This document shows, one piece after another, positions 17,557 to 26,570 of a stretch of 64,000 nucleotides of DNA. The notes below the pieces were generated by a model. The model was given only the letters and a program-made list of their open reading frames with translations, was not told where the DNA came from and did not search any database. The stretch lies in assembly GCA_000336895.1 (NCBI GenBank), contig AOLX01000017.1, forward strand, positions 1 through 64,000. The letters run 5' to 3'. How positions within the stretch are numbered: position 1 is the stretch's first letter; every line of letters starts with the position of its first letter. Source of the DNA: Haloarcula argentinensis DSM 12282. Its GTDB lineage: Archaea; Halobacteriota; Halobacteria; Halobacteriales; Haloarculaceae. Made by a program: the position numbers and the translations under genes.

Positions 17557-17730
17557 ATGGCAGGAAGCTTCATCACCGTCGAATGCCCCGACTGCGAGAA
17601 CGAACAGAGTCTCTTCGAGAAGGCCGCGAGCGAAGTTTCGTGTGCCGTCTGTGGCCACACCATCGCCCGCCCGACGGGCGGCAAGGCCGATATCGAAGGC
17701 GAAGTGACCGCCGTCGTCGAGGCCCGATAG
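17557..17730 (+). CDS. rps27e: 30S ribosomal protein S27e
   Basis: The true start is ATG 17557, two bases after the L44e stop; an open extension to 17494 lies inside L44e and is ignored. The 57-residue protein [20 protein letters not shown] has a four-cysteine zinc ribbon (CPDC near 10-13 and CAVC near 29-32) typical of S27e. It is a small-subunit protein. It is one base from aif2a, so the three genes form one translation operon. Confidence 0.96.
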   Translation: MAGSFITVECPDCENEQSLFEKAASEVSCAVCGHTIARPTGGKADIEGEVTAVVEAR

Positions 17731-17731
17731 G

Positions 17732-18532
17732 ATGAAATACAGCGGCTGGCCCGAACCGGGCGAACTCGTCGTCGGCAAGATCGACGAGATCGAAGACTTT
17801 GGCGTCTTCGTCGACCTCGACGAGTACGAGGGGAAGCGCGGCCTCTGTCACATCTCCGAGGTCGCCAGCGGATGGATCAAGAACGTCCGCGACCACGTCA
17901 ACGAAGGGCAGACAGTCGTTGCCAAGGTACTTGACGTCGACGAGAGTGCCCAGCAGATCGACCTCTCAATCAAGGACGTCAACGACCACCAGCGAAAAGA
18001 GAAGATTCAGGAGTGGAAAAACGAGCAGAAGGCCGACAACTGGATGGAGCTGGCCTTCGGCGAGGATCTGGACGACGAGACGTACGCCGCCATCGCGAAC
18101 GAGCTGTTGTCGGAGTTCGGCTCGATGTACGACGGGTTCGAGTCAGCGGCGATCCACGGCAAGGACGCCCTCGAAGACGTCGACCTCTCCGAAGAGGAGA
18201 TCGACGCAATCGTCCAGACGGCCCGGAACAACGTCTCGGTGCCGTACGTGCAGGTCACCGGCTACGTCGACCTGTCCTGTCCCGAAAGCGACGGTGTCGA
18301 CGTCATCAAGGAAGCGCTCCAGGCCGCGGAGGGCAACGGCGAGGTCCCCGACGAGATCGAACTCGAAGTGACCTACGTCGGCTCGCCCGAGTACCGCATT
18401 CAGGTGCAAGCGCCCGACTACAAGACCGCCGAAGACGCGCTCGAAGAGAGCGCTGACCGCGCCGCGAAGGTCGTCGAGCAACACGGTGGGTCTGGGCAGT
18501 TCCACCGCGAACGCAGCGAAGACGACGAATAA
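17732..18532 (+). CDS. Translation initiation factor aIF2 subunit alpha
   Basis: This 266-residue protein is the alpha subunit of the heterotrimeric aIF2, which carries initiator Met-tRNA to the ribosome. Residues about 8-83 form the S1/OB RNA-binding domain ([20 protein letters not shown] and [20 protein letters not shown]). The middle is helical ([20 protein letters not shown]), and the C-terminal alpha/beta domain binds the gamma subunit. Length is normal. It starts one base after rps27e. Confidence 0.96.
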   Translation: MKYSGWPEPGELVVGKIDEIEDFGVFVDLDEYEGKRGLCHISEVASGWIKNVRDHVNEGQTVVAKVLDVDESAQQIDLSIKDVNDHQRKEKIQEWKNEQKADNWMELAFGEDLDDETYAAIANELLSEFGSMYDGFESAAIHGKDALEDVDLSEEEIDAIVQTARNNVSVPYVQVTGYVDLSCPESDGVDVIKEALQAAEGNGEVPDEIELEVTYVGSPEYRIQVQAPDYKTAEDALEESADRAAKVVEQHGGSGQFHRERSEDDE

Positions 18533-18562
18533 GCCGGTTGTCGCTCCAGTGATTCACCACCG

Positions 18563-18745
18563 ATGAAATCGGATATCCACGTCTGTGCTGCCTGGGAGTC
18601 CGAACACGACCGGCCGGTGTACACGCTGGATGACACCTGTCCGGACTGCGGGGCCGAAGCGGTCAACAGCGCACCCGCACCGTTCTCTCCTGAAGACAGC
18701 TACGGCGAGTATCGACGTTCTCTTAAGCGCCGCCGCCGCGAATAA
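18563..18745 (+). CDS. nop10: H/ACA RNP protein Nop10
   Basis: This 60-residue protein contains HDRPVYTLDDTCPDCGAEAV followed by NSAPAPFSPEDSYGEYRRSL, the diagnostic Nop10 pattern with the N-terminal zinc-ribbon-like region and the C-terminal basic tail. In archaea Nop10 joins Cbf5, Gar1 and L7Ae to guide pseudouridylation of rRNA. It follows aif2a by 30 bases and precedes the PAC2 gene by 5 bases, a conserved haloarchaeal order. Confidence 0.95.
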   Translation: MKSDIHVCAAWESEHDRPVYTLDDTCPDCGAEAVNSAPAPFSPEDSYGEYRRSLKRRRRE

Positions 18746-18750
18746 GCCGT

Positions 18751-19509
18751 ATGGACGAATTCGACATCGAGCGCGTAGCGGACCCCGACCTCGACGAACC
18801 AGTGCTGGTCGAGGGGTTGCCCGGCGTCGGCCACGTCGGCAAACTCGCCGCAGAGCACCTGCTTGAGGAGCTCGAAAGCGAGCTCGTCCGCCGCGTCTAC
18901 TCGACGCATTTCCCGCCACAGGTCAGCATCGACGACGGGCAGGCACAGCTCGCCTGTGCCGAGTTCCACGCCGTCACGCCCGAAGAGGGACAGGACCTGA
19001 TCGTGCTCTCTGGAGACCACCAGGCCCAGAACAATCAGGGCCACTACGGCCTGACCGACACGTTCCTCGACATCGCCGACGAGTTTGGCGTCCAGCGGGT
19101 GTTCGCTCTCGGCGGTGTCCCGACCGGCGAACTCATTGAGGAGTACGACGTGCTCGGTGCGACGACGACCGAGGAGTTCAAGGAGACGCTGGAGGAGTCT
19201 GGCGTGGCCTTCCGCGAGGACGAGCCCGCGGGTGGCATTGTCGGCGTCTCCGGCCTACTGCTGGGCCTGAGCAAGCGACGGGACGTGCCGGCCAGTTGCC
19301 TCATGGGCGAAACGTCGGGCTATCTGGTCGACCCCAAGAGCGCACAGGCCGTCCTCGAAATCCTGCAGGACGTCATTGGGTTCGAGGTCGACTACAGTTC
19401 GCTGGAGGACCGTGCTGACGAGATGGAGGAAGTCGTCCGGAAGATCCAGGAGATGGAGCAGCAGAACTCCCCGTCGCCCGCCGACGAAGACCTCAGATAC
19501 ATCGGCTAA
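18751..19509 (+). CDS. PAC2 family protein (proteasome assembly chaperone-like)
   Basis: This 252-residue protein has the PAC2 core: LVEGLPGVGHVGKLAAEHLL near residues 24-43, LIVLSGDHQAQNNQGHYGLT, and VFALGGVPTGEL. It ends in an acidic helical tail (about 210-252) with EEVVRKIQEMEQQN that could be a coiled coil. The family is related to eukaryotic proteasome assembly chaperones, but the archaeal role is not settled. It is the last gene of the translation/RNP operon. Confidence 0.9.
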   Translation: MDEFDIERVADPDLDEPVLVEGLPGVGHVGKLAAEHLLEELESELVRRVYSTHFPPQVSIDDGQAQLACAEFHAVTPEEGQDLIVLSGDHQAQNNQGHYGLTDTFLDIADEFGVQRVFALGGVPTGELIEEYDVLGATTTEEFKETLEESGVAFREDEPAGGIVGVSGLLLGLSKRRDVPASCLMGETSGYLVDPKSAQAVLEILQDVIGFEVDYSSLEDRADEMEEVVRKIQEMEQQNSPSPADEDLRYIG

Positions 19510-19651
19510 GACGGATTGTTATTCCTCGGTCGCAGTACTCGCTGACTACGGAGTTGTGTCAGCCAGAAGTGACAGACAGCAGTCCGCCCAGAGCAGTCAC
19601 GTGTTACCGGAGAGCGGGAATTTCTTTACCACTGGGGCCTAACAGAGGGTC

Positions 19652-20275
19652 GTGCAGACACAACCGGGCGTCCTACCGGAGTGGCTGGTCCTTGGGCTCG
19701 TTTTAGGTGTCGTCGGGAGCCTCGTCGTCGCCGGTCTGTTCGTCCTCGCGAACCGTGTGTTTCCGGCCAAACGGCCGAACCGGCAGGCGACAGACGGCGG
19801 GGAGATGCGACGCCGGGCGGAACTCCGAGAGTATCTCACAGCCATCGACGAGCAGTTCGCCGAGAACCACTTCGTCGAGGGGCAACACGTCGCCTTCTAT
19901 CTCCCCAAGCGGGACGTGGCAATCACGTTTGACGCCCGGGCGTACTACCGTATCGAGCGGTCGCCGACTATCCCCGTACTGGTCGAGCACGAGATGCCCG
20001 GCGTCTACCTCGGCGCGCGCCTGCCCTTCGAGACGCCCGAAGTCGACCTCGGCCCAGACCCTGAGGAGGAACCACACCCGACGGTGCAGGCGTTCAGCGA
20101 ACTGGGCCTGACCCAGAGCGCGTCGCTGGACGACGTGAAATCGGCCTACCGAGAGCGCGTCAAGGAGGTCCACCCGGACCACGGTGGCAACGAGGACGAG
20201 TTCAAGCGTGTCCGGGAAGCGTACACCACTGCAAAACAGCACGCGTCTGGTGCGTCGAGACAGCGCGCATCGTAG
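19652..20275 (+). CDS. Membrane-anchored J-domain protein
   Basis: The likely start is GTG 19652. The 207-residue protein has one N-terminal helix (about 11-35) that anchors it. A middle domain (about 55-135) contains FYLPKRDVAITFDARAYYRI. A C-terminal J-domain (about 150-200) has LGLTQSASLDDVKSAYRERV and the catalytic HPD in VKEVHPDHGG. J-domains stimulate DnaK ATPase, so this is probably a specialised co-chaperone at the membrane. It lacks the Gly/Phe and zinc-finger regions of DnaJ. Confidence 0.85.
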   Translation: MQTQPGVLPEWLVLGLVLGVVGSLVVAGLFVLANRVFPAKRPNRQATDGGEMRRRAELREYLTAIDEQFAENHFVEGQHVAFYLPKRDVAITFDARAYYRIERSPTIPVLVEHEMPGVYLGARLPFETPEVDLGPDPEEEPHPTVQAFSELGLTQSASLDDVKSAYRERVKEVHPDHGGNEDEFKRVREAYTTAKQHASGASRQRAS

Positions 20276-20293
20276 GGAGAGACTGAACACCTG

Positions 20294-21184
20294 TCACTGC
20301 ATCGGGACACAACAGACCGGGACAGCCGCATTACGAACAACTGTCTCGGTGACGCTTCCGGTCAGGTATCGCGTGAGGCCGGAGCGGCCGTGTGTTCCCA
20401 TCGCGATGAGGTCGATATCGTGTTCCTCGCTGTAGGAGAGAATCGCGCGTGCAGCCGGGCCGCTTGCGATGTTGCCTGCGATACTGACGTCTGCGTCTCT
20501 GGCACGCTCATGGACCGTCTCGAGTGCCGCCTGGCCGGTTTGCTCAAGCGCGTCGTGAATCTCTGCTGACCCCTCAGCGCCGCCGAATCGACTCGTGTCG
20601 ACAGAATAGACCGTGTGTATCGTTGCGTCAAACACCTCAGCTAGCGTGATTCCCCACTCGACCGCGAGTTCTGCCCCCTCGCTGCCGTCAGTCGGGAGGA
20701 GAATGTTCTCGTACAGGTGATCGCCGATTTCGACGATGTCCCCGTCCGGAGTTACCGTTACGATCGGGACATCGGCGGTGCGGAGCGTCTTTTCTGCAAC
20801 ACTCCCGAGGACTACCCGTTCGAACCCTGTCCGTCCTTGCGTCCCCATAACGATGAGATCGATGTCGCGAGCGTCGACGTAGTCGTTGATCGCTTGGAAC
20901 GGGATCCCCGACTCGACGGCGGTCGTGATATGCCCAGAGAGATGTGCCCGGGCAAGTCTGGCGATGGAGTCCACCGCTCGTTCGGCCTCCGTTTCGAGGA
21001 GCCGCTCTCGCTCTGTCTGTCTATCAGCGTTCAGATCCGGCTCGATGTCACGGGCGTCAACCGCTGACAGTACGTGGAGGTCGGCACCGATTGTGGCAGC
21101 GAGGTTGATGCCTCGCCGGGCCCCTATCCGTGCCCCGTCACTGCCGTCGGTCGGCACGAGAATCGAGTTGATCGTTTGACTCAT
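20294..21184 (-). CDS. Tandem universal stress protein (two UspA domains)
   Basis: The frame is open upstream to 21502, but the start is placed at ATG 21184 (MSQTINSILVPTDGSDGAR), where the first UspA domain begins. The 296-residue protein contains two UspA domains, about residues 5-145 and 155-296. Each has the PTDGS start and the ATP-type motif GTQGRTGFERVVLGSVAEK or GTHGRSGLTRYLTGSVTE. Such tandem Usp proteins bind ATP and help stress survival. It is divergent from a single-domain Usp gene. Confidence 0.9.
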   Translation of the reverse strand: MSQTINSILVPTDGSDGARIGARRGINLAATIGADLHVLSAVDARDIEPDLNADRQTERERLLETEAERAVDSIARLARAHLSGHITTAVESGIPFQAINDYVDARDIDLIVMGTQGRTGFERVVLGSVAEKTLRTADVPIVTVTPDGDIVEIGDHLYENILLPTDGSEGAELAVEWGITLAEVFDATIHTVYSVDTSRFGGAEGSAEIHDALEQTGQAALETVHERARDADVSIAGNIASGPAARAILSYSEEHDIDLIAMGTHGRSGLTRYLTGSVTETVVRNAAVPVCCVPMQ

Positions 21185-21424
21185 AGTCACGGTTTGACAG
21201 GCTATTGATTTAACACTACGTTCGATTCCCACCACACTGTTATAGAGTGAATTTGGGGCCCAGCCTGCGCTGCGTACGTGTACTGTATCTTGCATGCCTC
21301 GTTCAATGGCTGTCGTACCCGCCAGCAGCTGCCGGCGAGATAGAGAGTCGTTCACAGCCGATGGTAATAGGTTGTTGAAGCAAGCGCACCACCATTTTAT
21401 CCACAGTCTGCCCGTAGTCGCGAT

Positions 21425-21844
21425 ATGATCGCACAGATTCTCGTTCCGATGGACGACTCGGAGATGGCCCAACAAGCGCTCAAGTACACCCTTGAAAACC
21501 ATCCCGACGCGGAGATTACTGTCTTACACGTCGTGGGCGGACCCTCACCGTTGGGGGGAGCGGCCACCGCACTTGCTCTTGCAGATGACATCGAAGTGGC
21601 CGCCGAGGAGCGTGCGGAGAAGGTGTTCGACGACGCCCGCGAACTCGCTGCCGAGTACGATGCCGAAATAACCACCGAGGTGCAACTGGGACACCCCGCT
21701 CGGGCGATTTTGAACAGAGCCGGCGACTTCGATGCGGTCGTGCTCGGAACGCACGGTGGCTCGTTTGCCGATCGGCTGGTCGTCGGGAACGTCGCCCAGA
21801 AAGTGTTCCGTAACTCGCCTGTGCCAGTCATCATCGCACGGTGA
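21425..21844 (+). CDS. Universal stress protein, single UspA domain
   Basis: This 139-residue cytosolic protein begins MIAQILVPMDDSEMAQQALK and ends with the nucleotide-binding pattern LGTHGGSFADRLVVGNVAQK, matching the G2xG9G(S/T) motif of ATP-binding UspA proteins. A helical middle contains the EERAEKVFDDARELAAEY stretch. It is transcribed divergently from the tandem Usp at 20294-21184 across a 240-base gap, so the two may share regulation. Confidence 0.9.
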   Translation: MIAQILVPMDDSEMAQQALKYTLENHPDAEITVLHVVGGPSPLGGAATALALADDIEVAAEERAEKVFDDARELAAEYDAEITTEVQLGHPARAILNRAGDFDAVVLGTHGGSFADRLVVGNVAQKVFRNSPVPVIIAR

Positions 21845-21892
21845 GTGGCGGTCGCTGAGGGCAGGAAACACCCCTCGCGGGCTTAGGAGTGA

Positions 21893-22906
21893 CTACGGCG
21901 TCACGACGAGCTTGCCGACGCTATCACGGTCCTGCATCGCCGCAAACGCCGCACCGGTCTCTTCGAGTGGGTACGTTGCATCGATTTCCGGGGAGAGTTC
22001 GCCGTCAGCGACGAGACCGACGAGCCGCTCTAGGTCGCCCTGTGTCCCCATCGTACTCCCGATGACGCGTTTGTGACCGAGGAACAGATCGGGAATATTG
22101 ATCTCGGATGTGCCGCCGCCGGTCCGACCACAGACGGCCATCCGGCCACCGCGACGGAGAACATCCAGACCGACCTGCGTGTACTCACCACCGAGGTGAT
22201 TAAGCACGCCATCGACCGTCCCAATATCGTCGACTGCCGCCCGAATCTCGTCCGGATCGGTGCTCTTGATAGCGTAGTCCAGACCGAGCGATTCGACGCG
22301 GTTTAGCTTCGCCGCTGAAGACGAGGTCCCGACGCTGTGAGCGCCGAGAACGGACGCGAGTTGCACGCCCGCGACACCGACGCCGCCGGTGACGCCCGGG
22401 ATGAACACCAGATCACCCGGCCCGGCGTTGACTCGCCGGAGCATATGGAAGGCCGTCATGTAGGCCGTCGGAAGCGCGGCCGCGTCGACCGTCGCTACGC
22501 CGTCGGGGAGCCTGACGAGGCGGTCGGCCTGCACGCGGGCCGCCTCGGCGAGGCCACCGTGGTACAGCGAGAAGTTCTCACAGAGGTTCTCCGGTCCCTC
22601 GCGACAGTAGCGACACGTCCCGCAGGTTTCGTTCGGGCAGAGTACGACGCGGTCCCCGGGTTCGACACCTGTAACGCCATCGCCGACGGCGTCGACGGTC
22701 CCGGCAACGTCGAGGCCGCTGACAAACGGCAAGTCGTCCGTGTCGACCATCGCGGAATCCCCTTCGAGAACCCAGAGGTCGTGGCGGTTGATCGCACACG
22801 CTTCGACGGAGACCACCGCCTCGCCGCGTTCGGGTTCTGGGGTTGCTTGGTCAATAACCGAGACGCCGTCCGGGCCGGTGAGTTCGCTGAACGCTGCAAC
22901 GCGCAT
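21893..22906 (-). CDS. Zinc-binding alcohol dehydrogenase family oxidoreductase
   Basis: This 337-residue medium-chain dehydrogenase/reductase has the GroES-like N-terminal domain (about 1-130) with NRHDLWVLEG near residue 39. The structural zinc ligands are in CGTCRYCREGPENLC (about 95-110). The Rossmann domain has GVTGGVGVAGVQLASVLGAH. These features suggest an NAD(P)-dependent alcohol dehydrogenase or quinone reductase; the substrate cannot be read. It lies convergent to the Usp gene. Confidence 0.88.
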   Translation of the reverse strand: MRVAAFSELTGPDGVSVIDQATPEPERGEAVVSVEACAINRHDLWVLEGDSAMVDTDDLPFVSGLDVAGTVDAVGDGVTGVEPGDRVVLCPNETCGTCRYCREGPENLCENFSLYHGGLAEAARVQADRLVRLPDGVATVDAAALPTAYMTAFHMLRRVNAGPGDLVFIPGVTGGVGVAGVQLASVLGAHSVGTSSSAAKLNRVESLGLDYAIKSTDPDEIRAAVDDIGTVDGVLNHLGGEYTQVGLDVLRRGGRMAVCGRTGGGTSEINIPDLFLGHKRVIGSTMGTQGDLERLVGLVADGELSPEIDATYPLEETGAAFAAMQDRDSVGKLVVTP

Positions 22907-23011
22907 TAGGTTCGTGAATGGGTCAGAGCCGTATAAACAACATCGAAGTGTGGGATACCTGCCTGATCGGCGGCAGTATCGGACCCGCTCTCGGGTCTGC
23001 CGCCCGAATTC

Positions 23012-24184
23012 TCAGATGCCCTGGCTCATGAGGTGGCTGCGCAGCAGGTCCGCCTCCTTGCTACCGGCGACAGGATTTACCAGGACGACGACATCGTCAT
23101 CGTCGAGGGCCCCATCGTCAGCCAGCGCCCGCGCGCCGGCGATTGCCGTCCCACCGGTCGCACCGGTTTCCGGACCCATCTCGCAGCCGTCGACCGCGCC
23201 GGCCAGAATGTCCTTGTCAGAGACAGCGACGCCGTCGCCGCCCGAACGGTCGAGCGAGTCAAGTGCCGCAGCGCCAGCGGCAGGATCGGGGACTTCAAGC
23301 GGACCGACGATGGTGTCGGGGTGCTCGATAGTCGCCGGTTCGCTTGCGCCCTCGCTCGCGGCATCAGCGATGGCGGCCGTCGAGTCGGGCTGTGCGGCGT
23401 AGATTCGCGGCGTCGAGTCCGTGAGGCCGCTCTCGGCTGCCGCCCGGAAACCGTGTTCGAGACCGACGAGCGTCTCGCCGTGGCCGGTGGGGTGGACCAC
23501 CGCGTCGGGGGCCGTCCAGTCGAGGTCGTCGGCCGTCTCGAACGCGACGGATTTGGCACCCTCGATGCGGAACGGGTGGCCGGGCGCGACCGAAACCCAG
23601 CCGTCGGACGCGTCGGCCAGTTCCTCGTCAGACACCGAGACGGCGTCGTCATACCGGCCCTCAACGACGCGCATGTCGCCGCCGTGGACGTTCACCATCG
23701 CCTTGTTGAGGAACGGACAGCGTGAGGGGACGAAGCCCTTCGAGTCGATGCCGGCGCGGGCCGCGTAGGCGGCGTTGGCCTGTGCGCCGTTCCCCGTCGA
23801 CGGTGTCGCGACGCGCTCGGCTCCGCGCTGAGCGGCAGCGGTGACAGCGAGCGAAAGTTTGCGGTCGCCCAGCGAGGCCGTCGGATTGCGCCCCTCGTCT
23901 TTGACGTACACCGAGTCGACGCCGAGTTCGTCGGCCAGCTCCGGCACCGGAACCAGCGGTGTCGCCCCTTCGCTGAGTGTTACCGTTGCGTCACCCGAGA
24001 ACGGCCGAAGCGGCTCGTACCGGCTCGGTCCCGTCGCATCGGGCAGTGCTGCGGGCGTCAGGTCCGGAACGTCGTAGTCACCGACGAGAACCGCGCCACA
24101 GTCGGGACAGCGGTCGGCCGTGCTGTCGGTTTCCGCGCCACACGCCGTGCAGATGAGGCCGCGAAACGCCGCAGTCGTCTCCAT
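23012..24184 (-). CDS. Threonine-synthase-like PLP fold protein lacking the usual lysine
   Basis: The start is ATG 24184 (METTAAFRGL), giving 390 residues. Residues 12-29 form a four-cysteine zinc ribbon (CTAC and CPDC), as in archaeal threonine synthases. The fold-type II PLP core follows, with GATPLVPVPELADELGVDSV and later segments. At the position where threonine synthases have NPTGSFKDR with the PLP-binding Lys, this protein reads NPTASLGDRKL: the Lys is Gly106, and a Lys appears three residues later at 109. The STGNxS phosphate loop is also altered (STGNGA). It may be inactive in canonical threonine synthesis or have a changed role. It is divergent from the FAD oxidoreductase. Confidence 0.75.
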   Translation of the reverse strand: METTAAFRGLICTACGAETDSTADRCPDCGAVLVGDYDVPDLTPAALPDATGPSRYEPLRPFSGDATVTLSEGATPLVPVPELADELGVDSVYVKDEGRNPTASLGDRKLSLAVTAAAQRGAERVATPSTGNGAQANAAYAARAGIDSKGFVPSRCPFLNKAMVNVHGGDMRVVEGRYDDAVSVSDEELADASDGWVSVAPGHPFRIEGAKSVAFETADDLDWTAPDAVVHPTGHGETLVGLEHGFRAAAESGLTDSTPRIYAAQPDSTAAIADAASEGASEPATIEHPDTIVGPLEVPDPAAGAAALDSLDRSGGDGVAVSDKDILAGAVDGCEMGPETGATGGTAIAGARALADDGALDDDDVVVLVNPVAGSKEADLLRSHLMSQGI

Positions 24185-24267
24185 GTCTTTCTCTGTGGAC
24201 GGGACAACCAAGTGTGGTCCGGTCCCGCTTCAGCACCCTCTTGTCCCGGGCGCTCGAATTGGAGAGT

Positions 24268-25521
24268 ATGACAGACGTCGTCGTCGCCGGCGGGGGACTC
24301 GCCGGGCTGGTCGCCGCCCGCCACCTGGCGGAGTCGGGTCGGGACGTGACAGTGTTCGAGCAGCGCTCGGACGTGGGCGGTCGCGTCCGGACAGCCCACG
24401 AGGACGGCTACACGTTCGACCGCGGGTTTCAGGTCATGTTCACCGCCTATCCCGCGGCGAAGCGGGAACTCGACATCGAGGCGCTGGCTCCGCGGACGTT
24501 CACGCCGGGGGCCACCATCGCCAGCCCGAACCACCGCTCGGTGCTGTCGGACCCGCTCCGGAATCCCTCCGCCGCACCGCAGACGCTGCTCAATACCGAC
24601 GTGCGCACAGCCGACAAGCTCCGGCTGTTCCGACTCCAGCGCGAACTGGCCGGCGTCGAACCGGTCGAACTGCTCTCTCGGGGTGGAACGACCATCCGGG
24701 AATACCTCGCTGACTACGGATTTTCAAAGCGGTTCGTCGAGCGGTTCGCCGCACCCTTTTACGGCGGCATCACGCTCGACCGCTCACTGGGCACGGATAG
24801 CAGCATCTTCGAGTACACCTACAAGATGCTGAGCGAAGGCGAGATATTCGTCCCCGCCGACGGGATGCAGGCGATGCCGCGACAGCTCGCCGACCGCGCT
24901 CGCTCGGCGGGCGCGACCATCGAAACCGACGCGCCCGTGACAGAGCTGGAGACCCACGAGGGAGAGGTTACTGCCGAGGTAGGCAGCGAAACAGTGACGG
25001 CCGAAAGTGCCGTCGTCGCGACGGACCCGCAAACGGCGGCGGAGCTGACGGATATCGATGCGATTCCGACCGAGCCCGTCGGCTGTGTCACCCAGTACTT
25101 CGCACTCCCGACGAACCGCGCCCCGACGACCGGACAGCGCATCATCCTCAACGCGGCGGACGACCGACCGAACACCGTCGCGCCGCTGTCGGCGGTCGCC
25201 AGCGAGTACGCGCCCGCTGGGATGGAGCTATACAGCGCCACGTTCCTCGGAACGCCCGAAGAAGACGACGTGGAACTGGCCGCTGAAGTCCGGGCGGCGC
25301 TGCAGTCGTGGTATCCGAGCGCGAGCTTCGAGGCGCTGGAGTTGCTCCGGACCGACCGCGTCCCGCTCTCGCAGTTCGCTCAGCCGCCGGGGTATCGGGA
25401 CGCGCTCCCGGACCCGACAGCGCCAGAGGGCAACGCCGTCCTGGCGGGCGACTACACCCGCTGGTCGGCGATACAGGGTGCGCTGGAAAGCGGAAAGGTC
25501 GCCGCCGATCTGCTTGGATAA
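24268..25521 (+). CDS. NAD(P)/FAD-dependent amine-oxidase-fold oxidoreductase
   Basis: The start ATG 24268 gives MTDVVVAGGGLAGLVAARHL, a classic FAD-binding GxGxxG dinucleotide fold at residues about 8-30. It is followed by the GG-doublet motif VFEQRSDVGGRVRTAHEDGY. The C-terminus contains the second FAD motif LAGDYTRWSAIQGALESGK. The 417-residue protein belongs to the phytoene desaturase/protoporphyrinogen oxidase-like superfamily and is of usual length. The substrate is unknown; carotenoid metabolism is one possibility, since haloarchaea make bacterioruberin, but context gives no direct support. Confidence 0.85.
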   Translation: MTDVVVAGGGLAGLVAARHLAESGRDVTVFEQRSDVGGRVRTAHEDGYTFDRGFQVMFTAYPAAKRELDIEALAPRTFTPGATIASPNHRSVLSDPLRNPSAAPQTLLNTDVRTADKLRLFRLQRELAGVEPVELLSRGGTTIREYLADYGFSKRFVERFAAPFYGGITLDRSLGTDSSIFEYTYKMLSEGEIFVPADGMQAMPRQLADRARSAGATIETDAPVTELETHEGEVTAEVGSETVTAESAVVATDPQTAAELTDIDAIPTEPVGCVTQYFALPTNRAPTTGQRIILNAADDRPNTVAPLSAVASEYAPAGMELYSATFLGTPEEDDVELAAEVRAALQSWYPSASFEALELLRTDRVPLSQFAQPPGYRDALPDPTAPEGNAVLAGDYTRWSAIQGALESGKVAADLLG

Positions 25522-25559
25522 GAGAAACGCCGATACGACTCCAGAAGAGGACCGGCGGC

Positions 25560-25715
25560 CTATGCGGCCGGACCGCCGCTATTCGTGTTTCCCTCCTGTT
25601 CGTGCCCCTCTCCTTCGAGGACCTCAGAGACGTACTTTATCGTCGCGAAGTACAGCAGCAGTAGCGAGAGCAGCGTAATCGCGATGAGACCCAGCGCGAT
25701 TTCTGTCTGAACCAT
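25560..25715 (-). CDS. Small single-helix membrane protein
   Basis: The ATG at 25715 gives a 51-residue protein, MVQTEIALGLIAITLLSLLL plus a second half ending in an acidic Gly/Asn-rich tail (EGEGHEQEGNTNSGGPAA). One membrane helix spans about residues 5-28. The longer open frame to 25775 is not favoured because it overlaps the phosphoesterase stop region. It is convergent with the FAD oxidoreductase. Function is unknown. Confidence 0.6.
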   Translation of the reverse strand: MVQTEIALGLIAITLLSLLLLYFATIKYVSEVLEGEGHEQEGNTNSGGPAA

Positions 25716-25752
25716 ATTCCAGCGTCCACCGTCGCGGGTCAAATACTTACCG

Positions 25753-26433
25753 TTATAGCATGCGGCGGAACTCACCCAGCGGCGGGAACGACAGCGTCTC
25801 GCGCCCGCTCTCGTCCCAGACCACCGGCTCCAGTCGGTCGGCGTCGGTGATCAGCGGGGACTGGAAGTCGCTGGCCCGCATCTCGTTGACCTCGACGCCG
25901 GCGTTCAGCCTGTTGAACGACGGGAGCATCACCACGTCGCTGCCGCGGTATTGACCGCTGCCGACGAGGTAGCAGGGTTGGCGTTGGCCCTCGATGCTGA
26001 TCGTCGGATGGTCGTGTCCAACGACGTAGCGCTCAGCATCAACGTCGGGTGCCTCGTGGCCGTGGCAGACCACGGTATCGCCGGTCCGGTGTGTCGTCTC
26101 GGTCGGGCCGTCCCACACGCTATCGAGCATCGTGTCGTGGTTGCCCGGCGTCACAAGCAGGCGTGCCCCGGCCGCCTGACAGGCGCTTTTGAGCCCTGCC
26201 ACGGTACTCTCGACCGACCGGGGAACCGTCTGGAACGAGTGGAGCAGGTCGCCGGCGACGACGACCTCCTCGGGGTCGTGGCGCTCGACGAGCGACTGGA
26301 ACCGCTGGACCATGTCCGAACCGGACCCGACCGGGAGTTCGAGGTTCCCGCCGGTGCCCCGGCCGACGTGGAGATCCGCGACGACGAGTGTCTTCCCAAG
26401 CAGAAGCGCTCGGTCGTCGTAGCTGGCTGTCAT
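25753..26433 (-). CDS. Metallophosphoesterase (calcineurin-like)
   Basis: This 226-residue protein shows the full calcineurin-like metal-site series: DLHVGR (about 20-25), GDLLHS (about 62-67), GNHD (about 96-99) and GHDH near residue 138 after CHGHE. It is the small archaeal phosphoesterase family related to YfcE/SbcD-type nucleases, often linked to a DNA helicase in other haloarchaea. The substrate may be phosphodiester or nucleic acid. It is divergent from the winged-helix regulator at 26571. Confidence 0.87.
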   Translation of the reverse strand: MTASYDDRALLLGKTLVVADLHVGRGTGGNLELPVGSGSDMVQRFQSLVERHDPEEVVVAGDLLHSFQTVPRSVESTVAGLKSACQAAGARLLVTPGNHDTMLDSVWDGPTETTHRTGDTVVCHGHEAPDVDAERYVVGHDHPTISIEGQRQPCYLVGSGQYRGSDVVMLPSFNRLNAGVEVNEMRASDFQSPLITDADRLEPVVWDESGRETLSFPPLGEFRRML

Positions 26434-26570
26434 CGCCGTTCAGTCGGCACCGGCGAGGCTTATATTGTCGGTCACGGCGGCGGGCCACGTCGCGGGCGGC
26501 CAGTCCACAGCCGATTATCTCGCCTGACAGTGTCGGTGGTATTTTTACCTGCGACTCCCGTGACTCCTGT

